Positions 26,149-36,576 are shown, counted from the stretch's first letter. The stretch: 64,000 nt of DNA from CAZELM01 sp964512995 (GCA_964512995.1 CAZELM010000023.1:11295-75294), one strand, 5' to 3'. Made by a program: numbers and translations. The notes: generated from the sequence alone by a model not told the origin.

Positions 26149-27962
26149 ATATCATTGGTATTTCTTGTTTTTATCATGATTCAGCCGCTGCTTTGGTGCG
26201 GGACGGGGAAATCGTTGCCGCTGTTCAGGAGGAACGGTTTACGCGTAAGAAGCACGATCCGAATTTCCCGGGCAGAGCTGTCAACTACTGTCTGAAATCG
26301 GCTGGACTGACCATGGATGACATTGATATCGTTGCATTCTATGACAAACCCCTGGTGAAATTTGAGCGAATTCTGGAGACCTATCTGGCGTTCGCTCCCG
26401 CCGGTATCACTTCGTTTATCAAAGCAATCCCTCTGTGGCTGAAACAGAGGCTGGGAATGAGAGACATTATTCGAAAAGCATTGAATTATGATGGAGAGAT
26501 GATATTTCTGGAACATCATGATTCTCATGCCGCATCAGCGTTTTATCCCAGTCCATTTCAGGAGGCTGCGATTTTAACGATTGACGGGGTCGGGGAGTGG
26601 ACGACGACATCATATGGTGTAGGGAAGGGTCATGAGATGCACATCATGTCCGATATCAAATTCCCTCATTCCATCGGTCTGCTATACTCCGCGTTTACAT
26701 ATTTTACAGGATTCAAAGTGAATTCCGGTGAGTATAAGGTTATGGGACTGGCTCCATATGGCGAGCCAAAATACCTGGACAGGATCATGAACGAGCTGAT
26801 CGATCTGAAGGATGATGGATCGTTCCGGCTCAATATGAAGTACTTCAATTACTGCACCGGATTGACCATGACCAACAAGCGATTTGACCATCTGTTTGAT
26901 GGACCTCCCAGAGAACCCGAATCGGACCTGACACAACGGGAGATGGATCTCGCCAGATCCGTTCAGGATGCAACAGAACTGGTCATGCTTCACCTTGCAC
27001 GACAAATATATAAGGAAACAGGCCAGGAGAATCTGTGTCTGGCAGGTGGTGTCGCTCTGAATTGTGTAGCGAATGGCCGGATCCTTCGGGAAGGACCATT
27101 CAAGCAGTTATGGATCCAGCCTGCGGCCGGTGATGCGGGTGGAGCCTTGGGAGCTGCTCTGTTTGCTTGGCATCAATACTTGGGCAATCCACGCCAGGCA
27201 GGAATTACCAGGGACTCCCAGAAAGGCTCCTATCTCGGCCCTGCATACAGCTCCTCAGAGATAAAAAAATTCCTCGATGAAAATCACTATCCCTATCACA
27301 CGGTTTCTTATGACGAATTGCCTGAAGTGGGCGCTCATCTGATCGAAGAACAGAAAGTCGTCGGCTGGTTTCAGGGGCGTGTGGAGTTTGGACCTCGGGC
27401 ATTGGGAAATCGATCAATATTGGGCGATTCACGATCTCCCAAAATGCAGAAAATCATCAACCTGAAGATCAAATTCCGGGAGAGTTTCCGGCCGTTTGCG
27501 CCTTCGGTTCTGCTGGATCGTGTCAGCGATTACTTTGAGTTGGATCGCGCCAGCCCATATATGTTGCTGGTCGCACCGGTTCGTCGTGAAATACAGCGCG
27601 CTATGACTCCCGAAGAACAGGAACTATTCGGAATCGACAAGCTGAACGTTGTGAGATCATCCATTCCAGCCGTTACACATATCGATTATTCTGCTCGGAT
27701 TCAGACCGTGGATAAACAGGACAATGCGCTGTATTACAATATGATCAAAGCGTTTGAGCGCCGGACGGGATGCGGTGTGATCATCAATACATCGTTCAAT
27801 GTGCGTGGGGAACCCATCGTGTGTTCACCCCGTGATGCCTATCTTTGTTTCATGCGCACTGAAATGGATTATCTGGTCATGGAGAATCATGTTCTGGAAA
27901 AATCACAACAACCGGCTCTCATTGAAGACAAAGATTGGCGGGAAGAGTTCGTCCTGGATTGA
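26145..27962 (+). CDS. O-carbamoyltransferase, NodU/CmcH (SxtI-like) family
   Basis: 605 residues. The N-terminal Kae1-like half begins MNIIGISCFYHDSAAALV with QEERFTRKKHDPNFP, and has EHHDSHAASAFYPSP, whose histidines bind the metal used to form carbamoyl-adenylate, and LAGGVALNCVANGRI. The C-terminal half has GPRALGNRSILGD and FRESFRPFAPSVL, which bind carbamoyl phosphate. It should transfer a carbamoyl group to a hydroxyl of a sugar or other metabolite. Small SxtJ- and SxtK-like membrane proteins follow immediately, the same order as in saxitoxin clusters and many surface-polysaccharide loci, so a glycan substrate is the likelier choice here. Confidence 0.92.
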   Translation: MNIIGISCFYHDSAAALVRDGEIVAAVQEERFTRKKHDPNFPGRAVNYCLKSAGLTMDDIDIVAFYDKPLVKFERILETYLAFAPAGITSFIKAIPLWLKQRLGMRDIIRKALNYDGEMIFLEHHDSHAASAFYPSPFQEAAILTIDGVGEWTTTSYGVGKGHEMHIMSDIKFPHSIGLLYSAFTYFTGFKVNSGEYKVMGLAPYGEPKYLDRIMNELIDLKDDGSFRLNMKYFNYCTGLTMTNKRFDHLFDGPPREPESDLTQREMDLARSVQDATELVMLHLARQIYKETGQENLCLAGGVALNCVANGRILREGPFKQLWIQPAAGDAGGALGAALFAWHQYLGNPRQAGITRDSQKGSYLGPAYSSSEIKKFLDENHYPYHTVSYDELPEVGAHLIEEQKVVGWFQGRVEFGPRALGNRSILGDSRSPKMQKIINLKIKFRESFRPFAPSVLLDRVSDYFELDRASPYMLLVAPVRREIQRAMTPEEQELFGIDKLNVVRSSIPAVTHIDYSARIQTVDKQDNALYYNMIKAFERRTGCGVIINTSFNVRGEPIVCSPRDAYLCFMRTEMDYLVMENHVLEKSQQPALIEDKDWREEFVLD

Positions 27963-27982
27963 AATGACAAGAGGAGGCAGCT

Positions 27983-28435
27983 ATGTCCATGTTTACCGAT
28001 GTTATCAATGATCTGAAAAAGCTCGATCAAAGCCCTCCGGTCATGCGGAAATTTGGTATTGTACTGGGAATTTTGCTTGGCCTGCTGGGCGGATTGATTG
28101 CATATAAACACAGTCAGGATGCAACAATTTTTACGGGTTCAGTGATCACATTTTGGAGTTTGGCGGTCCTATCGTTTCTGATGGCGGTCGCATGTCCGGC
28201 ACTGTTGAAACCACTCAATACCGGTATGGTGATTATTGGAATGATGATCGGCTGGGTCATGACCCGAATCATATTGGGAATTATGTTTTATCTGATAATT
28301 ACACCAATGGGCTGGTTGATGAAACTGATTGGAAAAGATCAACTCGGATTGAAGATCGACCGTTCAGCAGCCACATACTGGATACATCGTCCACCGACAC
28401 CATTTGACCGGGACAGATGTAAACGGTTGTTCTGA
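27983..28435 (+). CDS. SxtJ-family small membrane protein
   Basis: 150 residues with three or four membrane helices (about 24-41, 47-68, 75-95). The sequence GIVLGILLGLLGGLIAYKH and the late WLMKLIGKDQLGLKID are typical of the SxtJ family that accompanies carbamoyltransferases of the SxtI/NodU type. It follows the carbamoyltransferase after 20 bases with an AGGAGG site. Its role is not established; it may tether or support the transferase at the membrane. Confidence 0.8.
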   Translation: MSMFTDVINDLKKLDQSPPVMRKFGIVLGILLGLLGGLIAYKHSQDATIFTGSVITFWSLAVLSFLMAVACPALLKPLNTGMVIIGMMIGWVMTRIILGIMFYLIITPMGWLMKLIGKDQLGLKIDRSAATYWIHRPPTPFDRDRCKRLF

Positions 28436-28468
28436 TGAGCAACGCGGGTTGAGAAAGGAGATCATGTA

Positions 28469-28675
28469 ATGCCTGAATTGAAAGAGAGCGGATCCCCTGT
28501 CAGACAAAGAAGAGAACCATCATCACCCAATCTGATGCGTGAATTTTGGGACTTTTTGAAATATTCCAAGCGATGGTGGCTTCTGCCGATTGTCGTGATT
28601 ATGGTTTTGTTGAGTGCTTTCATACTTCTGACTGAAAGCTCAGCAATCTTCCCCATGATTTACGCCATCTTTTAA
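28469..28675 (+). CDS. DUF5989/SxtK-like single-span membrane protein
   Basis: 68 residues: a basic, Pro/Ser-rich N-terminus, then LMREFWDFLKYSKRWWLLPIVVIM-type sequence leading into one membrane helix and a short end SSAIFPMIYAIF. The pattern of Lys-x-Trp-Trp-Leu-x-Pro before the helix is the hallmark of the DUF5989 family, found beside carbamoyltransferases. AAAGGAG precedes the ATG; an out-of-frame ATG-TAA minicistron lies within the spacer. It closes the carbamoyltransferase cassette. Function unknown. Confidence 0.8.
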   Translation: MPELKESGSPVRQRREPSSPNLMREFWDFLKYSKRWWLLPIVVIMVLLSAFILLTESSAIFPMIYAIF

Positions 28676-28733
28676 GCGGATTTTGGTATTTGACGAGGGT
28701 TTGATTCTCCCATTTTAAGAGGATTTCCCTGTT

Positions 28734-29705
28734 TTATTTTTTCCCCGAATCGATTTCTCTGATCTTTTTGAGAACATCCTGTTTTTGGGGAGAATATGGA
28801 TTGTCACGTAAAAATGCTGAATATTGTGCCCGGGCCTCGGCAGGACGATCGAGTTTGATGTATGCATCGGCCAGAAGAAGCCGGTCTTCACCCAATTTTC
28901 TCGGATCAATCAACAGGGATTGTGTCATGGCAGATTCGCATTCGGTCCACTTTTTCATCTGATAGAATGTTTTTCCGAGCCAGATGTGATTTTCTGCAAG
29001 ACCGGATTCCAGATCGACTGCTTTCTGGAAATTCGTGGCGGCTCGTTCAAATTCGTTTTTCACATAATAATATTTTCCGAGGTGAGTGAAAGGGAGTGGG
29101 TCCTTGGGATTCTTCTGAATGGCGGTATCCAGGTGCGGAATTGCCTGATCGGGTTGTTTCTTTTGCAGATAAGCCACTCCCAGATAGGTGTGAGTTCTGG
29201 GAAAATCAGGGTCCAATGAGAGTGCCTTCTGGAATATCGAAATCGCTTTTGAAGGATTTTCTTTCGCTAATTGCTTTTCGCCTTTTTTAATGAGCGCCAG
29301 CAATCTGCGAGAAACAGGATAATCAACGGGCATATAGTATGCGCTGGTATCCGCTTTGCCTACTCCCTGATGCAGATTGATCTCCGAAAACCGAACATCA
29401 TAATACACCGTGGAAGTAGGATTCGGGCCGCCGATAGAGACTTGAGTGGAGTAGCTCGAGAAGCCGGATCGATTGATCTGCAGGGTGAATGTGCCGCCGG
29501 GGAGCCCCCGGATGCGATACTCCCCATGATTATCCGTATTGTCTGATCCGAGTTCATTTCTGCGACTGTCATATAACCGGACCGATGCACCATGAACCGG
29601 TTTTCCCTCTTCATCGGTGATCACGCCCTGCAATTCATAGGCCATTATCTGAGCCGTTATGAAGATCAGGGAAAAGAATGTAATCATTAACCTTTTATTG
29701 TTCAT
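28734..29705 (-). CDS. Exported TPR protein with carboxypeptidase-regulatory-like domain
   Basis: 323 residues from the ATG at 29705, preceded by GGGAGG. A signal peptide (about 1-22) ends near AQIMAYE. Residues 24-95 form a CarboxypepD_reg-like beta-sandwich: LQGVITDEEGKPVHGASVRL and GEYRIRGLPGGTFTLQI. From about 140 to 315 there are four or five TPR repeats, including ALSLDPDFPRTHTYLGVAYL and DTAIQKNPKDPLPFTHLGKYY. It is probably periplasmic. It is transcribed just downstream of the TamA-like gene with a gap of about 70 bases read on the minus strand from that gene's end, so a link with outer-membrane assembly is possible. Confidence 0.82.
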   Translation of the reverse strand: MNNKRLMITFFSLIFITAQIMAYELQGVITDEEGKPVHGASVRLYDSRRNELGSDNTDNHGEYRIRGLPGGTFTLQINRSGFSSYSTQVSIGGPNPTSTVYYDVRFSEINLHQGVGKADTSAYYMPVDYPVSRRLLALIKKGEKQLAKENPSKAISIFQKALSLDPDFPRTHTYLGVAYLQKKQPDQAIPHLDTAIQKNPKDPLPFTHLGKYYYVKNEFERAATNFQKAVDLESGLAENHIWLGKTFYQMKKWTECESAMTQSLLIDPRKLGEDRLLLADAYIKLDRPAEARAQYSAFLRDNPYSPQKQDVLKKIREIDSGKK

Positions 29706-29776
29706 CGATTGCCTCCCGTCTACATTCTCTGAAATCATCCTATGGATGTTTTTCTAAGAGTATGATCGGAAATAGA

Positions 29777-32584
29777 TTAAAAAGTATGTCCGATAATGAA
29801 TGACCATCGATCACTCGGATCATCCGAGTTCCGGAGCATATTATATCCATAATCAAGCCCGACGGGTCCGACGGGTGTCATGAACCGGATACCCAGACCG
29901 ATCGTTGCTTTTATCTCATTCAGGTCAACATGTTCCACAGAGTCCCAGACATTGCCTGCGTCAGTAAAGATGACTGATTGCAGCCCCCAGAATAGTGGCA
30001 CCCTATATTCGATATTTCCAAGCAGTGAAATATTTCCCCCGATCCCTTCCAGTCCGTATCCATATTTGATAATCCCCGATGGTTTGGGACCCCGGAGTTT
30101 TTCATACCCCCAACCCCGGATTGTTTTGATCCCTCCCAGCTTGAATTTTTCCTGAAACGGGAGATCTCGACCCCATCCGGCTCGGAATGATAATCCCAGA
30201 ATTTTGTTTTTGGAAAGCTCATTGAAAAGCGTTGTTTCGAGTGTCGTGCGTGTGAAATCGATCTCGGAATTGTATGCGGGACGACCGAATTCGATCTGTA
30301 ACGATAACAGGTGCCCTTTTTTGGGATCCCTGGGATCATCTCGAGTATCAATCAGAATCCCAGGGCTGAGAGAACCGATTTTTACGGAGTTACGATAGTC
30401 CTCCGGGATGGATGATCCGGGCTGTATGTCCCGGGGACGATCGTCATCAAACCGGTATTCCAGGAAGGTGCGGGAGTATTTGCTTAAATGGTATGACCAG
30501 GTTGCTCTGCCACCGATTCGATAAAGCTTATAACCGTTTTCTTCCGTGATATTGCGGAGGAGTCGGATTTCAAACTGGATCGGATAACTTGCAAATTCCG
30601 GCTCCCGATAACTCACTTGGGTTTTTTCCGATTTTTCCGAAACGAATAGTGAGTTGCCCAGATACCGGTTGGTTCCATATAAGTTGGTAGTATAAAAACT
30701 GAGATATCCATTGAATCCGATATCCGTGCTGTACCCAGGACCTGACTCCAGAAACAAGGTCGGCCGTTCTTTCACCGATACAATCACTGTCCGGCGGATA
30801 TCACCATTTTCACCGGGCAGTGTACGGGCTTGCACAGATGAGAAAAGTCCTGTTGCCGAGAGTTTTCGTTGTGCATCGAACAGGGTTTCGAAATAGAAGG
30901 GCTGCCCTTCGATTTCCGGAAGATTTCGTTCCAGGAACTGCTGTTTCGTTTTGCGAAAACCCGTGAGCAGGACTTTTCCGAACCTGGAGGGTGTTCCTTC
31001 CTCGACTTGTATCGTCAGGGCTGCTGTAGCTTTCAACGAATCAATCTGTATGTCGGGTCGGATTGCTACATCCGCATACCCTTTCTGTTGGTATCCGGTG
31101 ATAATCCGTGCCACTCCTTGCTCCAGCTTCTGCTGATTGTAAGGCATTCCCGGCGACAGCTCCAAGATATCCATGACGGCTTCTGAACTGAAAAGCGTAT
31201 TCCCCTCCACGACCACCGATTCAATGATGTATTTTGCGCCTTCATTGATCGCGATGACCAGATTGACACGATTGTGCAACTCCGAGTCGGATGTTTCTGA
31301 TGTAGTGATCGCCACATCTTTATATCCGTGATCCAGGTAATACTGCAGCATCGCCTGAATATCCATTTGGAAGATGTCGTAGTGATAAATTGACCCCGGC
31401 TTTGTCATCAAGAGCTTCATTTCAGAGAACGTCCGGGTATTGATATCCTGATTCCCGGTGATTGTTACACTGGCTACGGTAACTTTGGGTCCTTCCTCTA
31501 CCTGGTAGTGAAAAATATGTAATGATTCATCCTGTGTGTCCTGTTCAAGATTGACTCTGGCATGGGAATATCCCCGATCCCAGTACGATCGTTCGAGATT
31601 TTCCCTTCCTTTCCCGAGTAATTCATCTTCGATGATGTCAGTATCACCCAAAGAAAGGATATCGAGAATTGTCTGAGGTCGTTTTTCGAATCTGTATAGC
31701 CACCAGTCGGCATTCCACCAATGTTTGGGTGCACTGATCAGAATTCTGGATCGATCCCCTGCATCGATACGAACCGTAATATCTATGGTGTTTTTATCGA
31801 AATCGATTTCTGTTTCGGGGCGATAGATCCGCGCTGACAGATACCCTTTTTTAAGGAAGTATTCCCGGAGCCGCTCCTGGTCGTTTTTAAGTGTCCGGTT
31901 CAGATAGCGCAATCCCGGTCTGGACTTTACGATCCCTTGCAGCGTTTCATTGTCGATCGCGTGGTCTCCTGTGAATGTGACCCGCCGAATATGGGTGGGT
32001 TGTTTCTTGTTGATCCGGAAAACAACATCTACTGTTTTGTTGTTATAATTTCTGTCAACCGAAGCAGTGACACTGCATCTTCCATATCCATATTCCACAT
32101 AGAGCTGTTTGAGCGATTCCACGGTATTCTGAAGCTTCTGTTCAGAAAAGACTTCGTTTTCCGCTAATTCGCACTCTCTCATAATATCCTTCAGGGAGAT
32201 CCGGCTTTCAATCCCATACGCAAAGAGATAACCGGTCTGACTTCCCTTAAACTTGAGCCGGTGGACGATCCATTCGGGTTCCAGGTGAAATGTTACGGCA
32301 CACCCGTCGAGGAACGGCCGAGTCGTTACTCGAATTTGATTAAACTTATTCAGGAGACTGAGATAGCGGATGCTGGAACGGATTTTTGTAGCCGTCAGCA
32401 TTTCGCCTTCATGAACATCCAATGCATCCAGAACACTCTTCTGTGCGTAGGGATACGCGCTTTCGATCCGGACATAGCGGACCGGCAATCCGAGATAGTC
32501 GCTCGGCGTCGAATGTGCAGCGGTGATCCATAAAATGACCGCAATTTCAATCAGTCCGCCGGTAATCCACCATCGGCTCCTCAT
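29777..32584 (-). CDS. Omp85-family outer-membrane assembly protein (TamA/BamA-like) with about seven POTRA domains
   Basis: 935 residues from the ATG at 32584, which overlaps the tamB stop (ATGA). After a signal peptide (about 1-27) I count seven POTRA-like repeats between about 35 and 600; each ends in the usual Lys-Gly-Tyr turn or similar, for example LKQLYVEYGYGRCSV, REYFLKKGYLSARIY, YYLDHGYKDVAI and GYQQKGYADVAI. The Omp85 barrel fills the last ~330 residues, with GGIKTIRGWGYEKLRG (the VRGF/Y loop) and the terminal phenylalanine in SFIIGHTF. It inserts or moves proteins or lipids at the outer membrane. BamA normally has five POTRAs and TamA three; adjacency to tamB suggests a TamA-type role. 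Confidence 0.9.
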   Translation of the reverse strand: MRSRWWITGGLIEIAVILWITAAHSTPSDYLGLPVRYVRIESAYPYAQKSVLDALDVHEGEMLTATKIRSSIRYLSLLNKFNQIRVTTRPFLDGCAVTFHLEPEWIVHRLKFKGSQTGYLFAYGIESRISLKDIMRECELAENEVFSEQKLQNTVESLKQLYVEYGYGRCSVTASVDRNYNNKTVDVVFRINKKQPTHIRRVTFTGDHAIDNETLQGIVKSRPGLRYLNRTLKNDQERLREYFLKKGYLSARIYRPETEIDFDKNTIDITVRIDAGDRSRILISAPKHWWNADWWLYRFEKRPQTILDILSLGDTDIIEDELLGKGRENLERSYWDRGYSHARVNLEQDTQDESLHIFHYQVEEGPKVTVASVTITGNQDINTRTFSEMKLLMTKPGSIYHYDIFQMDIQAMLQYYLDHGYKDVAITTSETSDSELHNRVNLVIAINEGAKYIIESVVVEGNTLFSSEAVMDILELSPGMPYNQQKLEQGVARIITGYQQKGYADVAIRPDIQIDSLKATAALTIQVEEGTPSRFGKVLLTGFRKTKQQFLERNLPEIEGQPFYFETLFDAQRKLSATGLFSSVQARTLPGENGDIRRTVIVSVKERPTLFLESGPGYSTDIGFNGYLSFYTTNLYGTNRYLGNSLFVSEKSEKTQVSYREPEFASYPIQFEIRLLRNITEENGYKLYRIGGRATWSYHLSKYSRTFLEYRFDDDRPRDIQPGSSIPEDYRNSVKIGSLSPGILIDTRDDPRDPKKGHLLSLQIEFGRPAYNSEIDFTRTTLETTLFNELSKNKILGLSFRAGWGRDLPFQEKFKLGGIKTIRGWGYEKLRGPKPSGIIKYGYGLEGIGGNISLLGNIEYRVPLFWGLQSVIFTDAGNVWDSVEHVDLNEIKATIGLGIRFMTPVGPVGLDYGYNMLRNSDDPSDRWSFIIGHTF

Positions 32585-35500
32585 CGGAACTCCCACCGGA
32601 ATCGCACAGATCCCCCTACTGCATTTTCTTCGTTTTTCTGTCCGACCAGATACAGATTGTCTGATATTTTGTACTCGATCATCAATATATCACCCGTTGC
32701 CGCTGCGGCTCTGGAGTATAACACTGTGAGATTCGGTCCGAAGCTTTTCTTGACAGTAAATTTCGCCGATGGGCTTTCATCTGTTTTTGAAAAAATGGGA
32801 TCAATACTGAATTCATCGAATCCCATCCAGTATTTGAATCGTTTTTCGAGTTCATCCTGAATGGAACCCGTCACATAGGCAACGCCACTGGCCAGATAAT
32901 CCTCCGAATCCGTACTCGACTGCTCCCGTGTCTTCCCGATCAGCAGTAAAGACCACAGATCGGGATCGCTGAGTGCGGGAGTGGAATAGGGATGAACATC
33001 CAGATCGGAAAAAATTGCGCCGATAACCTCCAATGCAACCCGGTATTCTCCAATCTCTGCGGAAGCCAATGCATCGATGCGGGGATTAATCCGGTCCGGA
33101 TCAATAAAATCAATCGTTGCTCGCTCCAGATCAAATTGTCGGCCCTGATAGATGATTCGACCTTCGATCGCTTCAATCCGTCCGAACAGCTTCGGATGAT
33201 GGAGATCACCCTGGACTACCAATTCCACTTTCATCTCCATCTTGGCCAGATTGTTATCGATACGGACATTGTCCGGAGCCAGGATACTGATCTGCAGCTT
33301 GGGATTGAATATCGGTGCCGGTCCTGGGATCGACACGGTTTCGCGGTTCTTCAAGGAAAGTTTCGCTCGGGATTCACTGATGATCAGTGTCTTATAGTTT
33401 ATTCTGGAATTGTAATGCATGCGGATGATATCGATATTCCCCTCCAGTAAAGGAGCCGTCAGATCTCCCAATAGCTTCATGTCGAGATTCCCTTCGGATT
33501 TGAAACCTTCCGGGAATTCGAATTCGATCTTATTGGAGTGGATTTTCAGATCCATCAGCTCAGGTAAATAATGCCGCATGCCAAACTCGCCCGTGACCGA
33601 CAATAAGGAGCCACCCGCGTTCCCCTCAAAATAGCTGACAGTGGCCAGTTTATGATTGAAATCAATCTGTCCATGAAAATCTTCCAGCCAGATATTGAAA
33701 ACAGGAATCTTGCTGTAAAATTCCTGGACTTTCAGCGTCCCATTGATATTCGGATCTGCGGCAGGACCCTGTAATGTGATATCGAAGCGGATCTGTCCCT
33801 TGGGGTTTTTCATGAAAGACGTAAACCGTTCAATCCGCTCGATCCGTGATTGCCCCGCCAATGTGAGATCCAGATCTCCTTTGAAATCGATGAAACCATC
33901 CAATACCGCCTGAATGTCCGGGCTGTCAAGGTGGATATCCTGGATATTGACCCTGGAGCTGTTCACCGTCAGGATAGTGGGATTTCTCAGGTTGATCTGA
34001 TACCCCTCCACCATCATCTTCATCGAGTGAATGTCGGATTTGACCATCAGGGAGTCGATATTACGGATATCCCAGTCGACGTGAACGGTTCCATCGATCT
34101 GTCCCGTAATCTGTTCATTCCATGTATACAATGGAGATGCAGCGATCAGTGTGTTGATCGGCAGTTCCGAAATGTCTGCAAAAACGTGAGTTGGATAATC
34201 ACGGTATAGGATGGTCTGACCCGATGTCTGAATCCGAGCACCATCGATCAGTCCATTCCACGTAACCGATGGATAGGTGTCAAAAACAATCGTTCCAGCG
34301 AGATCCGCCGGACCAGTTGCATCGTCCCGGATAATTAAATCCGGCGTAGTAATCTGGAAATCGGCTCGAACCGGAGATGTATCCGGGATACACCCCACCC
34401 GGATATCCGCCAGGCCGTTCAGAGGTACGGGCTGAGCCTGATTCAAGATCGCCAGATCGATGCTCTCTCCATCCAGACGCCAGTCCATCGGTCCATGGAA
34501 TGGGATATCACCCTCTACGACGATCCGGCCTTTCTTCGGATAAGCAACAGCATGAATATCTGAAAGTCCCTGAGCGGACAGAACATACTCTCCCGTAACA
34601 ACACCCAACGGGATTTTTGTCAGGTGGAAGTCGCTGATTTCCGTATGACTCGGCGTATGGTTTCGGGAACCGGGCGGTGCGATCACCAGCGTGCCTCGAG
34701 CGGTACCATCCAACTCCGTCTTGAGCCCGATCAGTTCGCGGAGTTCTTTCAGATCGATATTGGAATAACTGATTTGACCGGATTCCAGCAGGTATCCATT
34801 TTGGGGTGAGAGTCTGCGCTGGAGCGTCAGATACCCATCCATCTCCCCGGAAGCTACCTGTAATGAGATGTCATCGATGGAAATATTCCGGGAGGTCACG
34901 AATCCGGCGGTTTGGATGTGAGTCAGAACGGAATCCCCATAGAACATCTCCGGCATCATCGCCAGGAAGGAGACTTCATAATCATGGGGAGAGCCTCCGA
35001 GTGATCCGGAAGCATGGATCATCCCCTTCATCTCAGGGAACCGGGCGGGTTCAACCAAGTAATGCGCCAATCGGTTCGTAATATCGGAAATATCCGATGA
35101 ATAGCCATATATGTCTCCCGCCAACTCATCAGAATTGATGAATCCGCGGATAAGTTCCAGACGAATACCATTGTTTTCTGCTTTGGCATACGGGATGATC
35201 ACATTCTTGCCTTTGATCACATATTCTCCGGATACCATCAGTGGCGTGTCGGTGATTGGTGGTGATTCGCTTCGGGGAATCACCGGAAATACTTCCTCTC
35301 CACTGACGATGCCGGATACTTCGATCGTATCAGGAACGAAACTGGAGGATTTCACCGAGGCACTGATCTCGGCATCGAGGGGTATCAGCAAGGGCAGTTG
35401 CTGCTCCTCAGACAGTTTCAGAATATCCACATGGGAAGCTACTCCCCGCAGATCTATACCTTTTCGGTCGTTGCTGACAAAGATGGAGCCGGATCCTTCA

Positions 35501-36576
35501 AGGACGCCTTTATATGCCGTTCCGTTTATTATCGGAAAATGGAATACCCGGTTGATGTATTCGATGGAACATTGGATGGAGTCCAGGGCAAACCGGTCGA
35601 TGTCACAGTGTTGTCCGAACACAGATCCTTCGATATGCAAATCGGTTGCAGGGCCTGTACCGCAGGTTTTTGCGTACAGTTCCCCGGCAAAGGGAGTGCT
35701 GAGAAACAGCGATTCTGTCATCTGCTCCAGGGATAACCGAAGATTGGCGGTGAAATCCAGTTCCGGTCGTTTGAAGTTAGTCAGCGAGCAACTCCCGTGA
35801 ATGGCGGTTTCAGCCGATGTCGTGATGACAGAGATCATAGACCGGTGTACACCATCTCCCCAGACATCGCCTTCGATCAAAAGATCTGCAACCGTCTGCA
35901 GGCGGTTTTCGATCGTCGTTTCAACCGAAGAACCCATTGCGGTAATGTGAATCTCATGACGGTTCGGTCGATATTCTCCGGTGAAATTCAGAAATGGCAC
36001 GACCAGATGAAAATCGGATGGCTCATAATCGAACTCAAACTGGATCCCTTTGATATGAATATGGTCCAGGCGGATGGTATCGAATATCTTTCGGATAACT
36101 CGGTCGTCACCGCTATTCGGTTTGTCTGATTTATGTCGTTTGCGGCCGCAATACACATTGCTATCCTTGTCTTTGTCGAATGCCAGCCTGAAAACCGGAT
36201 TCTCAATATACAAGTGTCGGATTCGGATTTTTTTCTGGAGCAGAGAGAGGGGATCGAACACACAGAAAATCTGATCGACGGACCCCATCGGTTCATCACC
36301 AAACCGTGGATCATTCGCAATGGCAGCGTCCTGAATGTTCAATGTTCCCAGGAGTGACAATTGAAAACGACGGATGGTGATGTCGCGGTGGATCGTCTGA
36401 CTGAGATGGGCTGTCACCTTGCGGATCACCTGATACTGGATACCCGGAACGTGAAGAAGTGCAATAAGCGTCAGAATGATCCCGATCATCATCCAGAAAC
36501 ATAGTTTCAGTCGGCACCAGAGAACACGTTTCCATGATCGTTTCAGTGGATTGGGAGCAGGGGACACGCGATTCAT
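32581..36576 (-). CDS. tamB: TamB-like translocation and assembly module protein (DUF490)
   Basis: 1331 residues. A membrane anchor at about 25-47 is followed by a very long, beta-rich periplasmic region of the AsmA/TamB type (repetitive strands such as IHIKGIQFEFDYE and LHIEGSVFGQHCDIDRFAL), and a C-terminal DUF490 domain (about 950-1331) ending VGGSVRFRWEFR. TamB forms a hydrophobic groove that spans the periplasm and is thought to move phospholipids or assist barrel assembly together with TamA. It overlaps the O-antigen-ligase-like gene upstream (ATGA at 36573-36576) and the Omp85 gene downstream (ATGA at 32581-32584), so the three are tightly coupled. Confidence 0.9.
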   Translation of the reverse strand: MNRVSPAPNPLKRSWKRVLWCRLKLCFWMMIGIILTLIALLHVPGIQYQVIRKVTAHLSQTIHRDITIRRFQLSLLGTLNIQDAAIANDPRFGDEPMGSVDQIFCVFDPLSLLQKKIRIRHLYIENPVFRLAFDKDKDSNVYCGRKRHKSDKPNSGDDRVIRKIFDTIRLDHIHIKGIQFEFDYEPSDFHLVVPFLNFTGEYRPNRHEIHITAMGSSVETTIENRLQTVADLLIEGDVWGDGVHRSMISVITTSAETAIHGSCSLTNFKRPELDFTANLRLSLEQMTESLFLSTPFAGELYAKTCGTGPATDLHIEGSVFGQHCDIDRFALDSIQCSIEYINRVFHFPIINGTAYKGVLEGSGSIFVSNDRKGIDLRGVASHVDILKLSEEQQLPLLIPLDAEISASVKSSSFVPDTIEVSGIVSGEEVFPVIPRSESPPITDTPLMVSGEYVIKGKNVIIPYAKAENNGIRLELIRGFINSDELAGDIYGYSSDISDITNRLAHYLVEPARFPEMKGMIHASGSLGGSPHDYEVSFLAMMPEMFYGDSVLTHIQTAGFVTSRNISIDDISLQVASGEMDGYLTLQRRLSPQNGYLLESGQISYSNIDLKELRELIGLKTELDGTARGTLVIAPPGSRNHTPSHTEISDFHLTKIPLGVVTGEYVLSAQGLSDIHAVAYPKKGRIVVEGDIPFHGPMDWRLDGESIDLAILNQAQPVPLNGLADIRVGCIPDTSPVRADFQITTPDLIIRDDATGPADLAGTIVFDTYPSVTWNGLIDGARIQTSGQTILYRDYPTHVFADISELPINTLIAASPLYTWNEQITGQIDGTVHVDWDIRNIDSLMVKSDIHSMKMMVEGYQINLRNPTILTVNSSRVNIQDIHLDSPDIQAVLDGFIDFKGDLDLTLAGQSRIERIERFTSFMKNPKGQIRFDITLQGPAADPNINGTLKVQEFYSKIPVFNIWLEDFHGQIDFNHKLATVSYFEGNAGGSLLSVTGEFGMRHYLPELMDLKIHSNKIEFEFPEGFKSEGNLDMKLLGDLTAPLLEGNIDIIRMHYNSRINYKTLIISESRAKLSLKNRETVSIPGPAPIFNPKLQISILAPDNVRIDNNLAKMEMKVELVVQGDLHHPKLFGRIEAIEGRIIYQGRQFDLERATIDFIDPDRINPRIDALASAEIGEYRVALEVIGAIFSDLDVHPYSTPALSDPDLWSLLLIGKTREQSSTDSEDYLASGVAYVTGSIQDELEKRFKYWMGFDEFSIDPIFSKTDESPSAKFTVKKSFGPNLTVLYSRAAAATGDILMIEYKISDNLYLVGQKNEENAVGGSVRFRWEFR

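Noticed and set aside
35111..35800. 229-codon plus-strand frame inside tamB
   Set aside because: It lies wholly within the well-supported tamB gene on the other strand; the product is Ser/Arg-rich with no fold-like pattern.
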